Shown piece by piece: positions 10,674 through 19,323 of a stretch of DNA of 64,000 nt; position 1 is the first letter of the stretch; every line of letters begins with the position of its first letter. A program made the translations under genes and the position numbers. Source of the stretch: JAGDMJ01 sp963809695. Its GTDB lineage: Bacteria; Bacteroidota; Ignavibacteria; UBA10030; UBA6906. The notes beneath the pieces were generated by a model. That model had not been told where the DNA came from. It made no database searches and saw nothing but the letters and a program-made list of their open reading frames with translations. The stretch spans positions 248,001-312,000 of the forward strand of contig CAWEKI010000009.1 of assembly GCA_963809695.1 (NCBI GenBank), written 5' to 3'.

Positions 10674-10814
10674 ATGATTGGCTCTACTATCTCGCACTAT
10701 AGAATCCTTGAGCGGAGTGGTGCCAGCGGCATGTCCCAAAATCACCCACGAGCGTTTTGTGCGAGTGGTCGTGATTTTGCGGACCCCGCACTCCTTATGC
10801 GGGGGCCGTTATGA
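10674..10814 (+). CDS. Leader ORF mimicking the kinase N-terminus, coupled to K2
   Basis: A 46-codon ORF starting MIGSTISHYRILERSG and GM, then SQN, later RDFADPA, with its TGA overlapping the K2 ATG as ATGA (10811-10814). It matches the K1 leader in start, length class, the SQN and FADPA landmarks and the stop/start overlap, although the middle differs. Conservation of an open frame across two diverged hairpins argues that it could be translated, but two copies from one duplication are weak evidence. Confidence 0.45.
   Translation: MIGSTISHYRILERSGASGMSQNHPRAFCASGRDFADPALLMRGPL
10737..10804 (+). promoter_or_regulatory. Tandem hairpins upstream of kinase K2; second overlaps the ribosome site
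   Basis: Outer stem CAAAATCAC (10737-10745) pairs with GTGATTTTG (10771-10779). The corresponding K1 stem is CAAAACGG/CCGTTTTG, so both sides changed together. The inner part (CCAC/GTGG) is less regular than in K1. Hairpin B is CCCCGCA (10784-10790) with TGCGGGG (10798-10804). Its 3' arm is the G-rich ribosome site (10801-10805) 5 nt before ATG 10811. Confidence 0.58.
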
Positions 10815-13800
10815 AGATTGGACAAATCATATCCCACTATAGAATCTTGGAGAAATTGGGGGAAGGTGGAATGGGAGTGGTCTACCGCGCAGAAGACACC
10901 CAGCTCAAGCGCATTGTCGCCTTGAAGTTCCTCCCTCCCACGCTCACCTCTGATCCCGAGGCGCAGCAGCGGTTTGTTCATGAAGCCCAGGCCGCTTCTG
11001 CCCTTGACCATTCCAATATCTGCACAATTCATGAGATCGGTAGCAGTGACGACGGCCAGATGTTCATCGTCATGACCTGCTATGACGGGCAGACTCTCAA
11101 CAAGTTGATAGAACAGGGACCGCAGGATATTGACGTGGCCCTGGATATTGCAATCCAGATTGCGGGAGGGCTCGCATGCGCTCATGAGGCAGGTATCGTG
11201 CACCGGGACATCAAGCCAGCCAATATCTTCATCACACGCCACAATGAGGTGAAGATCCTGGATTTTGGCCTGGCCAAGCTCACCGGGCAGACGATGCTGA
11301 CCAAGACCGGAAGCACGATGGGCACCGCGGCCTATATGTCACCGGAGCAAGCCCTGGCAGAGAACGTTGATGAAAGGACCGATATCTGGTCGCTCGGGGT
11401 AGTGCTCTATGAGATGCTCACTGGCAGGAAGCCCTTTGAGAGCGACTATGAGCAGGCGCTTATCTACTCTATCCTGAACGAGATTCCGAAGCCCATGCGT
11501 CAGAGTCGGCCGGAAGTTCCTGAGGTGGTCGAACAGATCGTGGCCCGGGCCATGGGGAAGCGCTTTGACGACCGCTATGAGAAGGCAAACGACCTCCTTG
11601 CCGATCTGAAAATCGCACGGGGGAAAGATGCCACAGGCGGCACAATCGCAACTGCGGCGGCAATCAAGAAGAGGGAGAAAAAGAGGCAGGCTCGGGTTCT
11701 GATTGCAGCTGGCGCAGGAGTGCTCATGCTGGCAGCGGCCCTGTTGATAGGCCTGCCTCTCATCCAGGATCAGGCCCTGGCCTCCAATCCCAGGGCAACG
11801 GCCTTCATCAGCTTCGAGAATCAAACAGGGGTCGAGTCTCTGAGTTATCTCGGCAGCGTGCTGCCAAAGGTTCTGTGTGCAACGTTGGAAGATTCCAAGT
11901 ACATCCGCATGGTTTCCTTTGATCGGATGCGCGAGTTGATGAAGCAGATCGGAAAAGACACGGTACAGTTCATTGACCGGGAGACCGGGTTGACGCTCTG
12001 CCGGAGAGCGGGGATCGATGTTATGGGTGCGGGGAGTTTCACAAAAGCCGGGCCACTCTTTCTTGCTAATATCGAATTGATAGACGTGAACACGGGCAGG
12101 CGGCTCGGCAGCGTGCTGAAAGCGCGTGGACGGGGAGAAGAGAGTTTCCTGGAACGGGATGGTATTGTGGATGATCTTGCGCGGCAGGTATCACGTGGGT
12201 TGGGCGTGTCGCAACTGGGCACCCAGGCCGGGGTCAAACCTATTTCAGAAGTGAGCACGAGTTCCATGGAAGCACGGCAGTATTATGAGAGGGGAAAACT
12301 AGAGAGAGAAAAACTCAATCTGAGAGACGCCCGCACTTTCCTGGAACTGGCGATCAGTAAAGATTCATCTTTCGCCCTAGCCTGGTACGAACTTGCCAAT
12401 TGCTTTATGAACCTGGGAGATGGACCGGGGCTGAAAAACGCAAGGAGCCATCTACTGAGCACGCTTTCACGAACGACGGAGGTAGAGAAATTCCATATCG
12501 CCGTGTACGACACAAACCTTCAGGCTTCCTTGCTGAAAAGCAGGGGACGGGAGTGGGAAAAGCGGGATTGGGCCTCCTTCGCCAAAGCGCGAGCTGAGAT
12601 CTTCCCATTCGATGTCGACTTCCGGCTTGAATACGCGGGGGAATTAAGAGACACGGCGGCCATAGCAGAATACCAGAGAATACTCGAGATGGACAGGGCA
12701 AATGCTCAGGCCTGGCTTTATCTCGGTTATTCCTACCTATCCAGACGGCAGGGCGAAAAGGCGATACAGGCATTTGAGCGAAACGCCGAGCTGCAACCCG
12801 GTGATCCAAACCCTATCGAATCGATCGCAGAGGCCTATCTTGTACTTGGAAGATTTGATGAAAGCATAGCAAAATGCGAGGAGGCTCTCAGCCTCAAGTC
12901 CGACTTTTTCGCGGCATCGCTCATGCTGGCCAAACTCTCTTTCATGAGGGAGAACTACGACGAAGCGATCTCACGGCTTGACCGCGCTTTCCCGGACCAA
13001 CCTTCCCGGTTCAACCAGGCTTCGAATCTGTGGTGGCGGGCGTACTATCTCGCCTGGGCCGGACGATTGACGGAAGCTGAGCTTCGGCTTAGAAAGTCGG
13101 AGGGGATGTTATCGCCCGAGTACGGATTCGACAGATTCATCCTCGAGCGCATCAGCTGGTTGAGAGGATGGATTGCGTATGAGAGAGGCGAGTGGAAAGA
13201 ATCTCGTGTGCAGCTCTCGGCCTGGGCGGCAACACCTGATTACACAAAGTTACAGGCTCGGCTCTACGCGGAGTTCTGCCTCGGTCTCCTGGATCTCAAG
13301 GAAGGGAAGATGGACTCGGTGAAATCCAGGCTCGAGCGGATGAAGGAAATGGATCGAAACGGATCTCCGCTCGGTTGGTCCTTGCCGGCTGGATTATTCT
13401 GGAACTATTACGGACACGCACTGAATGCTGCTTACTTCCTTGCTATGCACCATCCTGAGGAGATCCGGCCAGATTGGGGATGGAACGTGCAGGACTTCAT
13501 GCAAGATGATCCCGACCCTCGGGTCAGCGCTTCTTGGCCTATCGTCCAATGGGCCAATCCTGACATTCCCTCGGTCGCCTGGATCCCGGTCCCATTCGAC
13601 ATAATGCCCAGGGCTTATATTGAACGTGGAATAATCGATTCCGCAATCGCATCGTACGAAATCGCCCTAAGAGATCCTCCGCATTTCAGGCGACCCATCA
13701 TCCCCCGCTATTACTACCGCCTCGCGCGGCTCTACGAGCAGAAGGGGATGAAGGACAAAGCCGTTGAGAACTATGCAAAGTTTTCAAAAGTCTGGGGGAA

Positions 13801-13870
13801 GGCGGATCCGATTTATAAAGAGCCGGCGGATGCGAGGAAGAGGCTGGCAAGGTTAAAAGGCACAATATAG
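10811..13870 (+). CDS. Ser/Thr protein kinase with FlgO/CsgG-like and TPR domains, K2
   Basis: An intact 1019-residue membrane-anchored kinase and the best reference for this paralogue family. The kinase domain is about 1-270: glycine loop GEGGMGVVY, ATP-binding Lys39 in VALKFL, HRD at 131-133, DFG from Asp151, MSPEQ activation segment. A transmembrane helix lies at about 293-322 (VLIAAGAGVLMLAAALLIGLPL). A FlgO/CsgG-like module follows (ATAFISFENQTGV to about 480). Multiple TPR repeats fill the rest (for example AWLYLGYSYLSRRQGEKAIQAFERNAELQPGDP in separate turns). The kinase is cytoplasmic and the TPR part probably periplasmic. It starts with ATGA overlap on the leader ORF. Targets are unknown. 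Confidence 0.9.
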   Translation: MKIGQIISHYRILEKLGEGGMGVVYRAEDTQLKRIVALKFLPPTLTSDPEAQQRFVHEAQAASALDHSNICTIHEIGSSDDGQMFIVMTCYDGQTLNKLIEQGPQDIDVALDIAIQIAGGLACAHEAGIVHRDIKPANIFITRHNEVKILDFGLAKLTGQTMLTKTGSTMGTAAYMSPEQALAENVDERTDIWSLGVVLYEMLTGRKPFESDYEQALIYSILNEIPKPMRQSRPEVPEVVEQIVARAMGKRFDDRYEKANDLLADLKIARGKDATGGTIATAAAIKKREKKRQARVLIAAGAGVLMLAAALLIGLPLIQDQALASNPRATAFISFENQTGVESLSYLGSVLPKVLCATLEDSKYIRMVSFDRMRELMKQIGKDTVQFIDRETGLTLCRRAGIDVMGAGSFTKAGPLFLANIELIDVNTGRRLGSVLKARGRGEESFLERDGIVDDLARQVSRGLGVSQLGTQAGVKPISEVSTSSMEARQYYERGKLEREKLNLRDARTFLELAISKDSSFALAWYELANCFMNLGDGPGLKNARSHLLSTLSRTTEVEKFHIAVYDTNLQASLLKSRGREWEKRDWASFAKARAEIFPFDVDFRLEYAGELRDTAAIAEYQRILEMDRANAQAWLYLGYSYLSRRQGEKAIQAFERNAELQPGDPNPIESIAEAYLVLGRFDESIAKCEEALSLKSDFFAASLMLAKLSFMRENYDEAISRLDRAFPDQPSRFNQASNLWWRAYYLAWAGRLTEAELRLRKSEGMLSPEYGFDRFILERISWLRGWIAYERGEWKESRVQLSAWAATPDYTKLQARLYAEFCLGLLDLKEGKMDSVKSRLERMKEMDRNGSPLGWSLPAGLFWNYYGHALNAAYFLAMHHPEEIRPDWGWNVQDFMQDDPDPRVSASWPIVQWANPDIPSVAWIPVPFDIMPRAYIERGIIDSAIASYEIALRDPPHFRRPIIPRYYYRLARLYEQKGMKDKAVENYAKFSKVWGKADPIYKEPADARKRLARLKGTI

Positions 13871-13975
13871 GTGTCGGGTGACAGAAGTCAGGTGGCAGGA
13901 ATTGGGAATTAGTAACTGAAACTTTCTGACACCCGACACCTGAAACCTGACACCTCACACCTGACACTACATGGG
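13866..13975. repeat. Intergenic inverted-repeat element, copy 3
   Basis: AGGTGTCGGGTG (13869-13880) is the exact reverse complement of CACCCGACACCT (13930-13941). Further GTCAGGTG/CACCTGA units lie around a GGAATTGGGAATT centre. The arm sequence differs from copies 1 and 2 but stays self-complementary. It separates K2 from the sigma-54 activator and could terminate K2 transcription. Confidence 0.65.
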
Positions 13976-13982
13976 AAGATCC

Positions 13983-15578
13983 ATGTTTTTCTTCAAGAGA
14001 AAACCCGCAGAGACACCACCCGTAGCGACGGCCTTGCCACCTCCGGACGATGTGCCGCATGTCCATGACGCGGAGAAAGTGCTCAGTCTTGCGCAAGTGC
14101 TCAGCCAGCAGAGCGATTTCCAGGAGATTTTGCGACTGATCGCGTCAAAAGGGCTGACGCTTTTCAACGCCGACAGCTTCACTATCGACATGGTCAACCC
14201 GGCCACCCAACATACCATCAAAACGCTCCTGCGGCAGGGAGCTGCTTGTGATGACCGCCATTTACATCTCCTTCGCGTGAATATTGCCGGGTGGGTCATG
14301 AAACATGGGGAGCCGTTTCTGTCAGGAGACATCTCGGCCGATGATCGCTTCGCCCCACACCTTTTCAACGGAATCCCCGTCTGCTCTGCGATGTGCGTGG
14401 CTATCCAGAACGAAGGGCTGGTTTGCGGCCACATCCTCGTGACGAGCAATAACCCTGAGCGGCGCTTCGGGACCGACGATCTTGATCTGCTCAAGAAAGG
14501 TTCCTCCGTTTGGGGCGCTTTTCTGAACAACCCGCGTCGGGTACAAGAATACTTTCATGATTCGATACCTGACGATGTCCTCGTTTTGAAGTTTGTCCCT
14601 CTCGGTTTGCACGGCAACAGTCGCAAATTCAAGGAACTCCTTCGCGCCGTCGATGCCGCCGCGAAATGCGACGTCAGGGTTTTTCTCGAAGGACAAAGTG
14701 GGTCAGGAAAAGAATGTGTTGCCCGTGCCATCCATAAGTCGGGCAGCCGCTGCGAAAGACCATTCGTTGCCATCGACTGCGGCGCCATTCCGGAACATCT
14801 TATGGAAAGTGAACTGTTCGGCCATGTCAGAGGAGCGTTTACCGGAGCAGCACAGACCCGGCGAGGACTGCTGGAAGAAGCTCACAGTGGGACACTTTTC
14901 ATGGACGAGATCGAGAATCTTCCCTATGATATGCAGGCCAAACTTCTCCGTGTGCTTCAAGAGGGGGAGGTGCGAGCCATCGGGAGCAACGTGAGCCGAA
15001 AAGTGAATATCCGGATCATTAGCGCCTCCCACACGCCTGCAGTCAAACTCGTCAAAGAGAGAAAGCTTCGGGAGGATCTCTTCTATCGATTGCATGTCTA
15101 TCCGATCAGCGTACCAACGCTCAACGAACGGGGTGAGGATATCCCGTTGCTGGCAAACCATTTTCTGAAGGCATTTGCCTCTCCCCAGGGGAAAAAAGCA
15201 GAGGCATTTCATCCTCTGCTGATGCATTTCGTGACTCATAGAATCTGGCAAGGGAATGTGCGGGAGCTGGAAAATTTCGTCGAGCGAATGGTGACCCTGG
15301 CATCTCCGGACCAGACAATACTGGATCAAAGCCTTTTACCGGAAGAATACAGTGTGGAATTCCGCTCATCGTCACTCGCCAGACCGACCCAGGCGGGAGC
15401 GAAGCCCCTGCGGGAAAGTGTGCAGGAGACCGAACGACAGATCCTGTATGAGGCCCTGGTCGCTCACAACTGGAATCAGTCGGAGGCTGCACGGGCGCTC
15501 CAGATCTCGGAGAGAACCATGCGTTACAAGATGAACAGACTCAGGCTCGGCAAAGGAACTGGCGCAGGCAGCAATTAA
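13983..15578 (+). CDS. Sigma-54-dependent transcriptional activator with GAF domain
   Basis: An enhancer-binding protein of about 531 residues that opens sigma-54 promoters by ATP hydrolysis. The N-terminal sensor resembles GAF (about 30-180, with SFTIDMVNPATQHTIKTL and GWVMKHGEPFLSGD). The AAA+ domain has Walker A GQSGSGKE, the sigma-54 contact motif GAFTGA, Walker B GTLFMDEI and an arginine-finger region (REDLFYRL). A Fis-type helix-turn-helix ends the protein (NQSEAARALQISERTMRYKM). ATG 13983 is preferred over 13971 because GGGAAG lies 5-6 nt upstream of it. There is no receiver domain, so input is probably a ligand or partner. A possible sigma-54 promoter lies 150 nt downstream, before the small secreted protein gene. 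Confidence 0.92.
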   Translation: MFFFKRKPAETPPVATALPPPDDVPHVHDAEKVLSLAQVLSQQSDFQEILRLIASKGLTLFNADSFTIDMVNPATQHTIKTLLRQGAACDDRHLHLLRVNIAGWVMKHGEPFLSGDISADDRFAPHLFNGIPVCSAMCVAIQNEGLVCGHILVTSNNPERRFGTDDLDLLKKGSSVWGAFLNNPRRVQEYFHDSIPDDVLVLKFVPLGLHGNSRKFKELLRAVDAAAKCDVRVFLEGQSGSGKECVARAIHKSGSRCERPFVAIDCGAIPEHLMESELFGHVRGAFTGAAQTRRGLLEEAHSGTLFMDEIENLPYDMQAKLLRVLQEGEVRAIGSNVSRKVNIRIISASHTPAVKLVKERKLREDLFYRLHVYPISVPTLNERGEDIPLLANHFLKAFASPQGKKAEAFHPLLMHFVTHRIWQGNVRELENFVERMVTLASPDQTILDQSLLPEEYSVEFRSSSLARPTQAGAKPLRESVQETERQILYEALVAHNWNQSEAARALQISERTMRYKMNRLRLGKGTGAGSN

Positions 15579-15726
15579 TCGATTCTCGACAATTTTTGCC
15601 TCCCGTAAATTTGACACTGGCAATCATTAAGGCTCTCGTGGATTTTGTCGAGTCACCTTCCTCCCTTCCCCCCTTAAACCCAACGCCTTCTGGCCCCTAA
15701 GCTATGAAACTGCAATATCTTATGTC

Positions 15727-15741
15727 GGCACCCACCTTGGA
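15727..15741 (+). promoter_or_regulatory. Possible sigma-54 (-24/-12) promoter
   Basis: GGCAC at 15727-15731 and TTGG at 15737-15740 keep the GG-N10-G spacing of the TGGCAC-N5-TTGC consensus, with GG in place of GC at -12. It lies about 105 nt upstream of ATG 15847 and just after the gene for a sigma-54 activator. One mismatch sits in the most conserved position, so support is weak. Confidence 0.25.
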
Positions 15742-15846
15742 TTTTTCTGGCCCACCGTTTGAATGAGTCTCCTTCGTAAGAGAGAGCCCGTTACACCGGG
15801 TTCTTTCACAAGCAAGAAAATCCCCCAGAAGGAAAGGAGACACGCC

Positions 15847-16335
15847 ATGAAACCCGCCGTTCGATTTGTTCTCGTTCTTACCCTGTTCGTTCCGCTCTCT
15901 GCGGTCGCTCAGGACTTCCCAGTCCTTGCAAGCCTGTTCAAGCAAGCCACTATTGAGCAAACTGAAAAAAGCCTGATAATGGCGCTGGAGAGTGAGTCGC
16001 CAGGACTTCAAACCAGTGCCGCAATCACCATCCGCGAACTCAAGATGATGATGCCCGAACGTTCCTTCTCCTGCTTCGTCATCCCGCTCATGCGGATAGT
16101 AAAAACGGAAGAAGCGGACCGTTGCTCGCGTGTAATCGCAGCCATCGCCCTCCATGATCTCCACTCCGAGATGGGAGACTTTGCTATCGCGCGCGCGTCA
16201 AAGTTCTGTGATTGCGACAAGATGAAACACATCTGTACTTGGCTGACATATTATCGGCTGCTGGAGAATCATCCGGAGCTTGCCCCTAACAAGGAATCTG
16301 GCGCGCCATTGGCAGCAGGAACACCGTCCAAGTAG
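15847..16335 (+). CDS. Small secreted protein, HEAT-like, unknown function
   Basis: A 162-residue protein with a clear signal peptide (MKPAVRFVLVLTLFVPLSAVAQ, cleaved after AVA). The mature part is helical: LASLFKQATIEQTEKSLIMALES and TSAAITIRELKMMMPE resemble HEAT-like helical pairs. It has five cysteines, including CDCDKMKHIC. Start ATG 15847 is fixed by AAAGGAGA 7 nt upstream. A strong hairpin follows the gene. I do not recognise a family. It may be the target of the neighbouring sigma-54 activator. Confidence 0.75.
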   Translation: MKPAVRFVLVLTLFVPLSAVAQDFPVLASLFKQATIEQTEKSLIMALESESPGLQTSAAITIRELKMMMPERSFSCFVIPLMRIVKTEEADRCSRVIAAIALHDLHSEMGDFAIARASKFCDCDKMKHICTWLTYYRLLENHPELAPNKESGAPLAAGTPSK

Positions 16336-16376
16336 GATCGCCTCCCTGAACATCCTCGCGACTTCCTGACATACCC

Positions 16377-16400
16377 GGGTCGGGGCATTCGCCCCGACCC
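16377..16400. terminator. Perfect 10-bp hairpin after the small secreted protein gene
   Basis: GGGTCGGGGC (16377-16386), loop ATTC, GCCCCGACCC (16391-16400). It lies 41 nt after the stop at 16335 and only a short mixed sequence (CTTGCAT) follows rather than a U-run. It could be a terminator or a palindromic repeat. Nothing else was recognised between 16400 and 16639. Confidence 0.5.
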
Positions 16401-16639
16401 CTTGCATAGCCCCAGGTGGACCAGTTGCAGCCCTCTTTCCCCTTGCAATTGCCGCAGCGGGACGCAGATGAGAATAAAGAGAGTCAAAAAGGCTTTGCCG
16501 CTAATCCCACGCTCCGCTTTTCTGACTACTGCTCTAGTTGACTCTCCCCTTTCACTTCCGTATCTTTCGCCGAACCGTTGAATCAGGTCCTGCTCTTTCT
16601 GCGCCCGCTACGTTTCAACCTCTACCCGGGGGGATCTAG

Positions 16640-19043
16640 ATGGTCGGCTCAACAGTCACCCACTACAAGATCCTCGAAAAGCTCGGCGAAGGGGGGATGG
16701 GCGTGGTCTACAAGGCCCACGACACTCGACTCGACCGCGACGTCGCACTGAAGTTCCTCCACTGGCAATCTCACGCAAGATCCTCAAGCGAAGCGCCGCT
16801 TTATCGAGGAAGCCAAAGGGGCCTCCGCACTCCAGCACAACAATATCTGCACGGTCCATGACATAGATGAAGCCTCCGACGGCACGATGTTCCTTGTCAT
16901 GGACTGTTATGAGGGGCGGTCGCTCAAAGACATCATCGACGGCGGCCCAATGAAGCTCGAAGATGCAGTCGACGTCGCGAGGCAGGTTGCACAGGGACTT
17001 CAGAAGGCCCACGAGAAAGGAATCGTCCATCGCGATGTCAAACCGGGGAATATCATCATCACCCGTGATGGAGTGGCAAAGATCCTGGACTTCGGCTTGG
17101 CGAAGCTCGCCGACCAGACAAGAATGACCAGGGAGGGGGCGATAGCCGGGACACCGATGTATATGTCCCCCGAGCAAGTGCGCGGCGAGAAGGTGGACCA
17201 TCGGACCGATCTCTGGTCTCTCGGCGTGGTCTTGTACGAGATGCTCACAGGCCGGCCACCATTCGCAACGGAACACTACCAGGCACAAATGTACTGCATC
17301 CTCAACACCGATCCTCCCCCTCCCTCTTCCTTGCGTCAGGATCTACCGCCGGCCCTCGAGGTATTGCTGCTCAAGCTCTTGGACAAAAATCCGGCAAAAC
17401 GCTATCAATCAGCCGCGGAACTCTGTTCTGATCTCCAATGCGTCGGTGATCGGACAGGCAGAGGCACGACAGTGCGAGTGCAAGCGCGACGCCTGATCAG
17501 AAGCGTCTACACATACCTCGGGGCGGTTCTGCTCCTGGCAGCGTTCGCGTGGCTCGTGTGGCCAACGAGTGTCCCCCCTTCTTCAAAGAGGACTCCGTGG
17601 CGAATCGCCATACTCCCGTTTCAGCGGGTGACGCAGCGAGCGGAGGCGGCCGACTGGCCGATGGAAGTCCAGATGATGATGGTGGATCACCTGAACGGTG
17701 TCGAGGATCTGCGCATCATCGACCCCTTTACGCTCAGCAGTGTTGCGGGCAACTCTGACACCGGTCCCGCCCAGGCCCTTGCGTCCGTCCGGCAATTTGG
17801 CGCGTCCTACCTTATCAATGGCACTCTCGAGTCACTTGACACGATGTTTGTCCTCCGGTCCACGCTTACCGATGTGTCAGATGGATCTGTGAAAATGTCT
17901 TACGCCGGTCCGTTTGTCTCCGCGCATGAACTTCCACAAGCCGTTCAGCATGCCTCGCAGCAGATCCTGAACTACTTTCAGATCCAGACTCTCTCGCGGG
18001 ATGGAAGAACCCGGGAGGATCTTCAACCCTGGCTCAGCCACAGGACAAAGCAGCTGGATGCCATCAAGGCATTTCTCCAGGGCGCACAGTTCAGCTGGCG
18101 GATGCGACCGGGTGGGGATGTCTATTTCAGGAAAGCGATTGAGTTGGATTCAACATTTGTCACCCCGCGAACCTGGCTGATCTCGGGCCTCGTCCTCCAC
18201 GGAGAGCTCGCTGAGGCGAAGGTGCACCAGGCCTTTCTTATGAGGAACATGTTCACTGCGGGCCCCTTTGAGCAAGCGTTGATCCGATGGACGGGATCCT
18301 TGATCGAAGGAGACATGAATGGACAGGCACGGGCGTTGGAGGACGCGCTGGAGTACTCGCCAGGAAACGATGTTCTGATGTACCTCCTTGCCGACGTCAA
18401 GATCTCACAGGAGGACTATGCTGCGGGCGCCCGGGTTATCCGTCCGGCGGTCGAATCGGGCTGGACTTTCCAACCAGCATCGCTCATGCTTGGGTACAGC
18501 CTCTTCCGGCTTGGTGAATTTGCTCAATGCCGTGAGATTCTCGAGCGCTCACTGAACCTTGAAACAGTGCTTCCGGAGACCTACGCTTTTCTGGCTGCGC
18601 TCGCACTTCACGATGGAGACTCAACGCAGAGCGAATCATACGCCGGCGAATTCATACATATCTCGCGGGAGGAAGGGGACGCGCTGGACAGCGCCTATGC
18701 AAACCTGGGGAGCCATTTTCTGTCTCTTGGACTCGCCTTGTCCGCATCGTCATACCTCTCCAGGGCAGTGGAACTCAATCCGCACAAAGCAGAGTACCTT
18801 CTCAAGCTCGCCCAATCACTTCTGGATTTGGGCGATCTGGCGCGCGCGACCGATGCAGCCAGACGTGCAACGGCACTCGACTCCACGTCCTCCCAAATCC
18901 ATGACCTTCTGGGGCGCGTCGCGCAGATGAAGCAGGATACTTCTGAAGCATTGAGGCAGTATGCATTATGCCTTGCCGTCGATTCAGTGAGTTTACGGTC
19001 ACGGGAAATCCGCAGCCGGGTAAGTGATCTACTGCGCAAATAA
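16640..19043 (+). CDS. Ser/Thr protein kinase with TPR repeats, K3 (one frameshift)
   Basis: The third kinase paralogue, about 800 residues. It starts MVGSTVTHYKILEKLGEGGMGVVYKAHD at ATG 16640. The frame is lost at FLHWQS and resumes with LTQDPQAKRRFIEEAKGASAL in the frame that carries the rest, so one surplus base lies within 16757-16770. HRDVKPGNI, DFGLAK and MSPEQ are present. A single transmembrane helix (YLGAVLLLAAFAWLVWP) precedes a FlgO/CsgG-like module (WRIAILPFQRV) and TPRs. It is shorter and more diverged than K1/K2 and lacks their leader ORF and hairpins. The small RiPP-leader-like gene starts 25 nt downstream, so the two may be co-transcribed. Confidence 0.83.
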
Positions 19044-19068
19044 ACCAATCACAATCACGGAGGTTGCC

Positions 19069-19323
19069 ATGGCCACACGCAGAGTCACATTGAAAAGAGT
19101 CTATGAGCTCGCGAAGAAAAACGAGGGCTTTCTCGATGCCGTTCTCAGAAATCCGGAAAAAGCCCTGGCAAAAGAGGGACTCTCACTCTCCGAGAAAGAT
19201 CTCGCGGCGCTCAGGCGATGGCTCCGGAAGGTGTACAAGATCAGCGGGAGGAATCTCGTGCGACTGCTCATGATCCCGGCAAAGGTAGAACGGATCTATC
19301 CCTGGCCGAAGAGCCTTCCGTGA
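19069..19323 (+). CDS. Small protein resembling a NHLP/Os1348-type RiPP leader
   Basis: An 84-residue basic protein. ATG 19069 has GGAGG 6 nt upstream. Residues about 16-48 (NEGFLDAVLRNPEKALAKEG followed by LSLSEKDLAALRRW) match the pattern of NHLP/Nif11/Os1348-like precursor leaders: (x)F-x-x-x-L-x-x-(D/N)-P-x-x-A-L-(x)-x-x-G-L-x-L-(S/T)-x-x-(D/E)-L-x-x-L. The C-terminal third (about 55-84) is hydrophobic/basic, ends in YPWPKSLP, and has no Gly-Gly cleavage site or run of Ser/Thr/Cys. The leader-like pattern is seen; that it is a modified peptide precursor is inference. Its stop overlaps the GTG start of the isoprenoid-synthase-like gene. Confidence 0.6.
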   Translation: MATRRVTLKRVYELAKKNEGFLDAVLRNPEKALAKEGLSLSEKDLAALRRWLRKVYKISGRNLVRLLMIPAKVERIYPWPKSLP

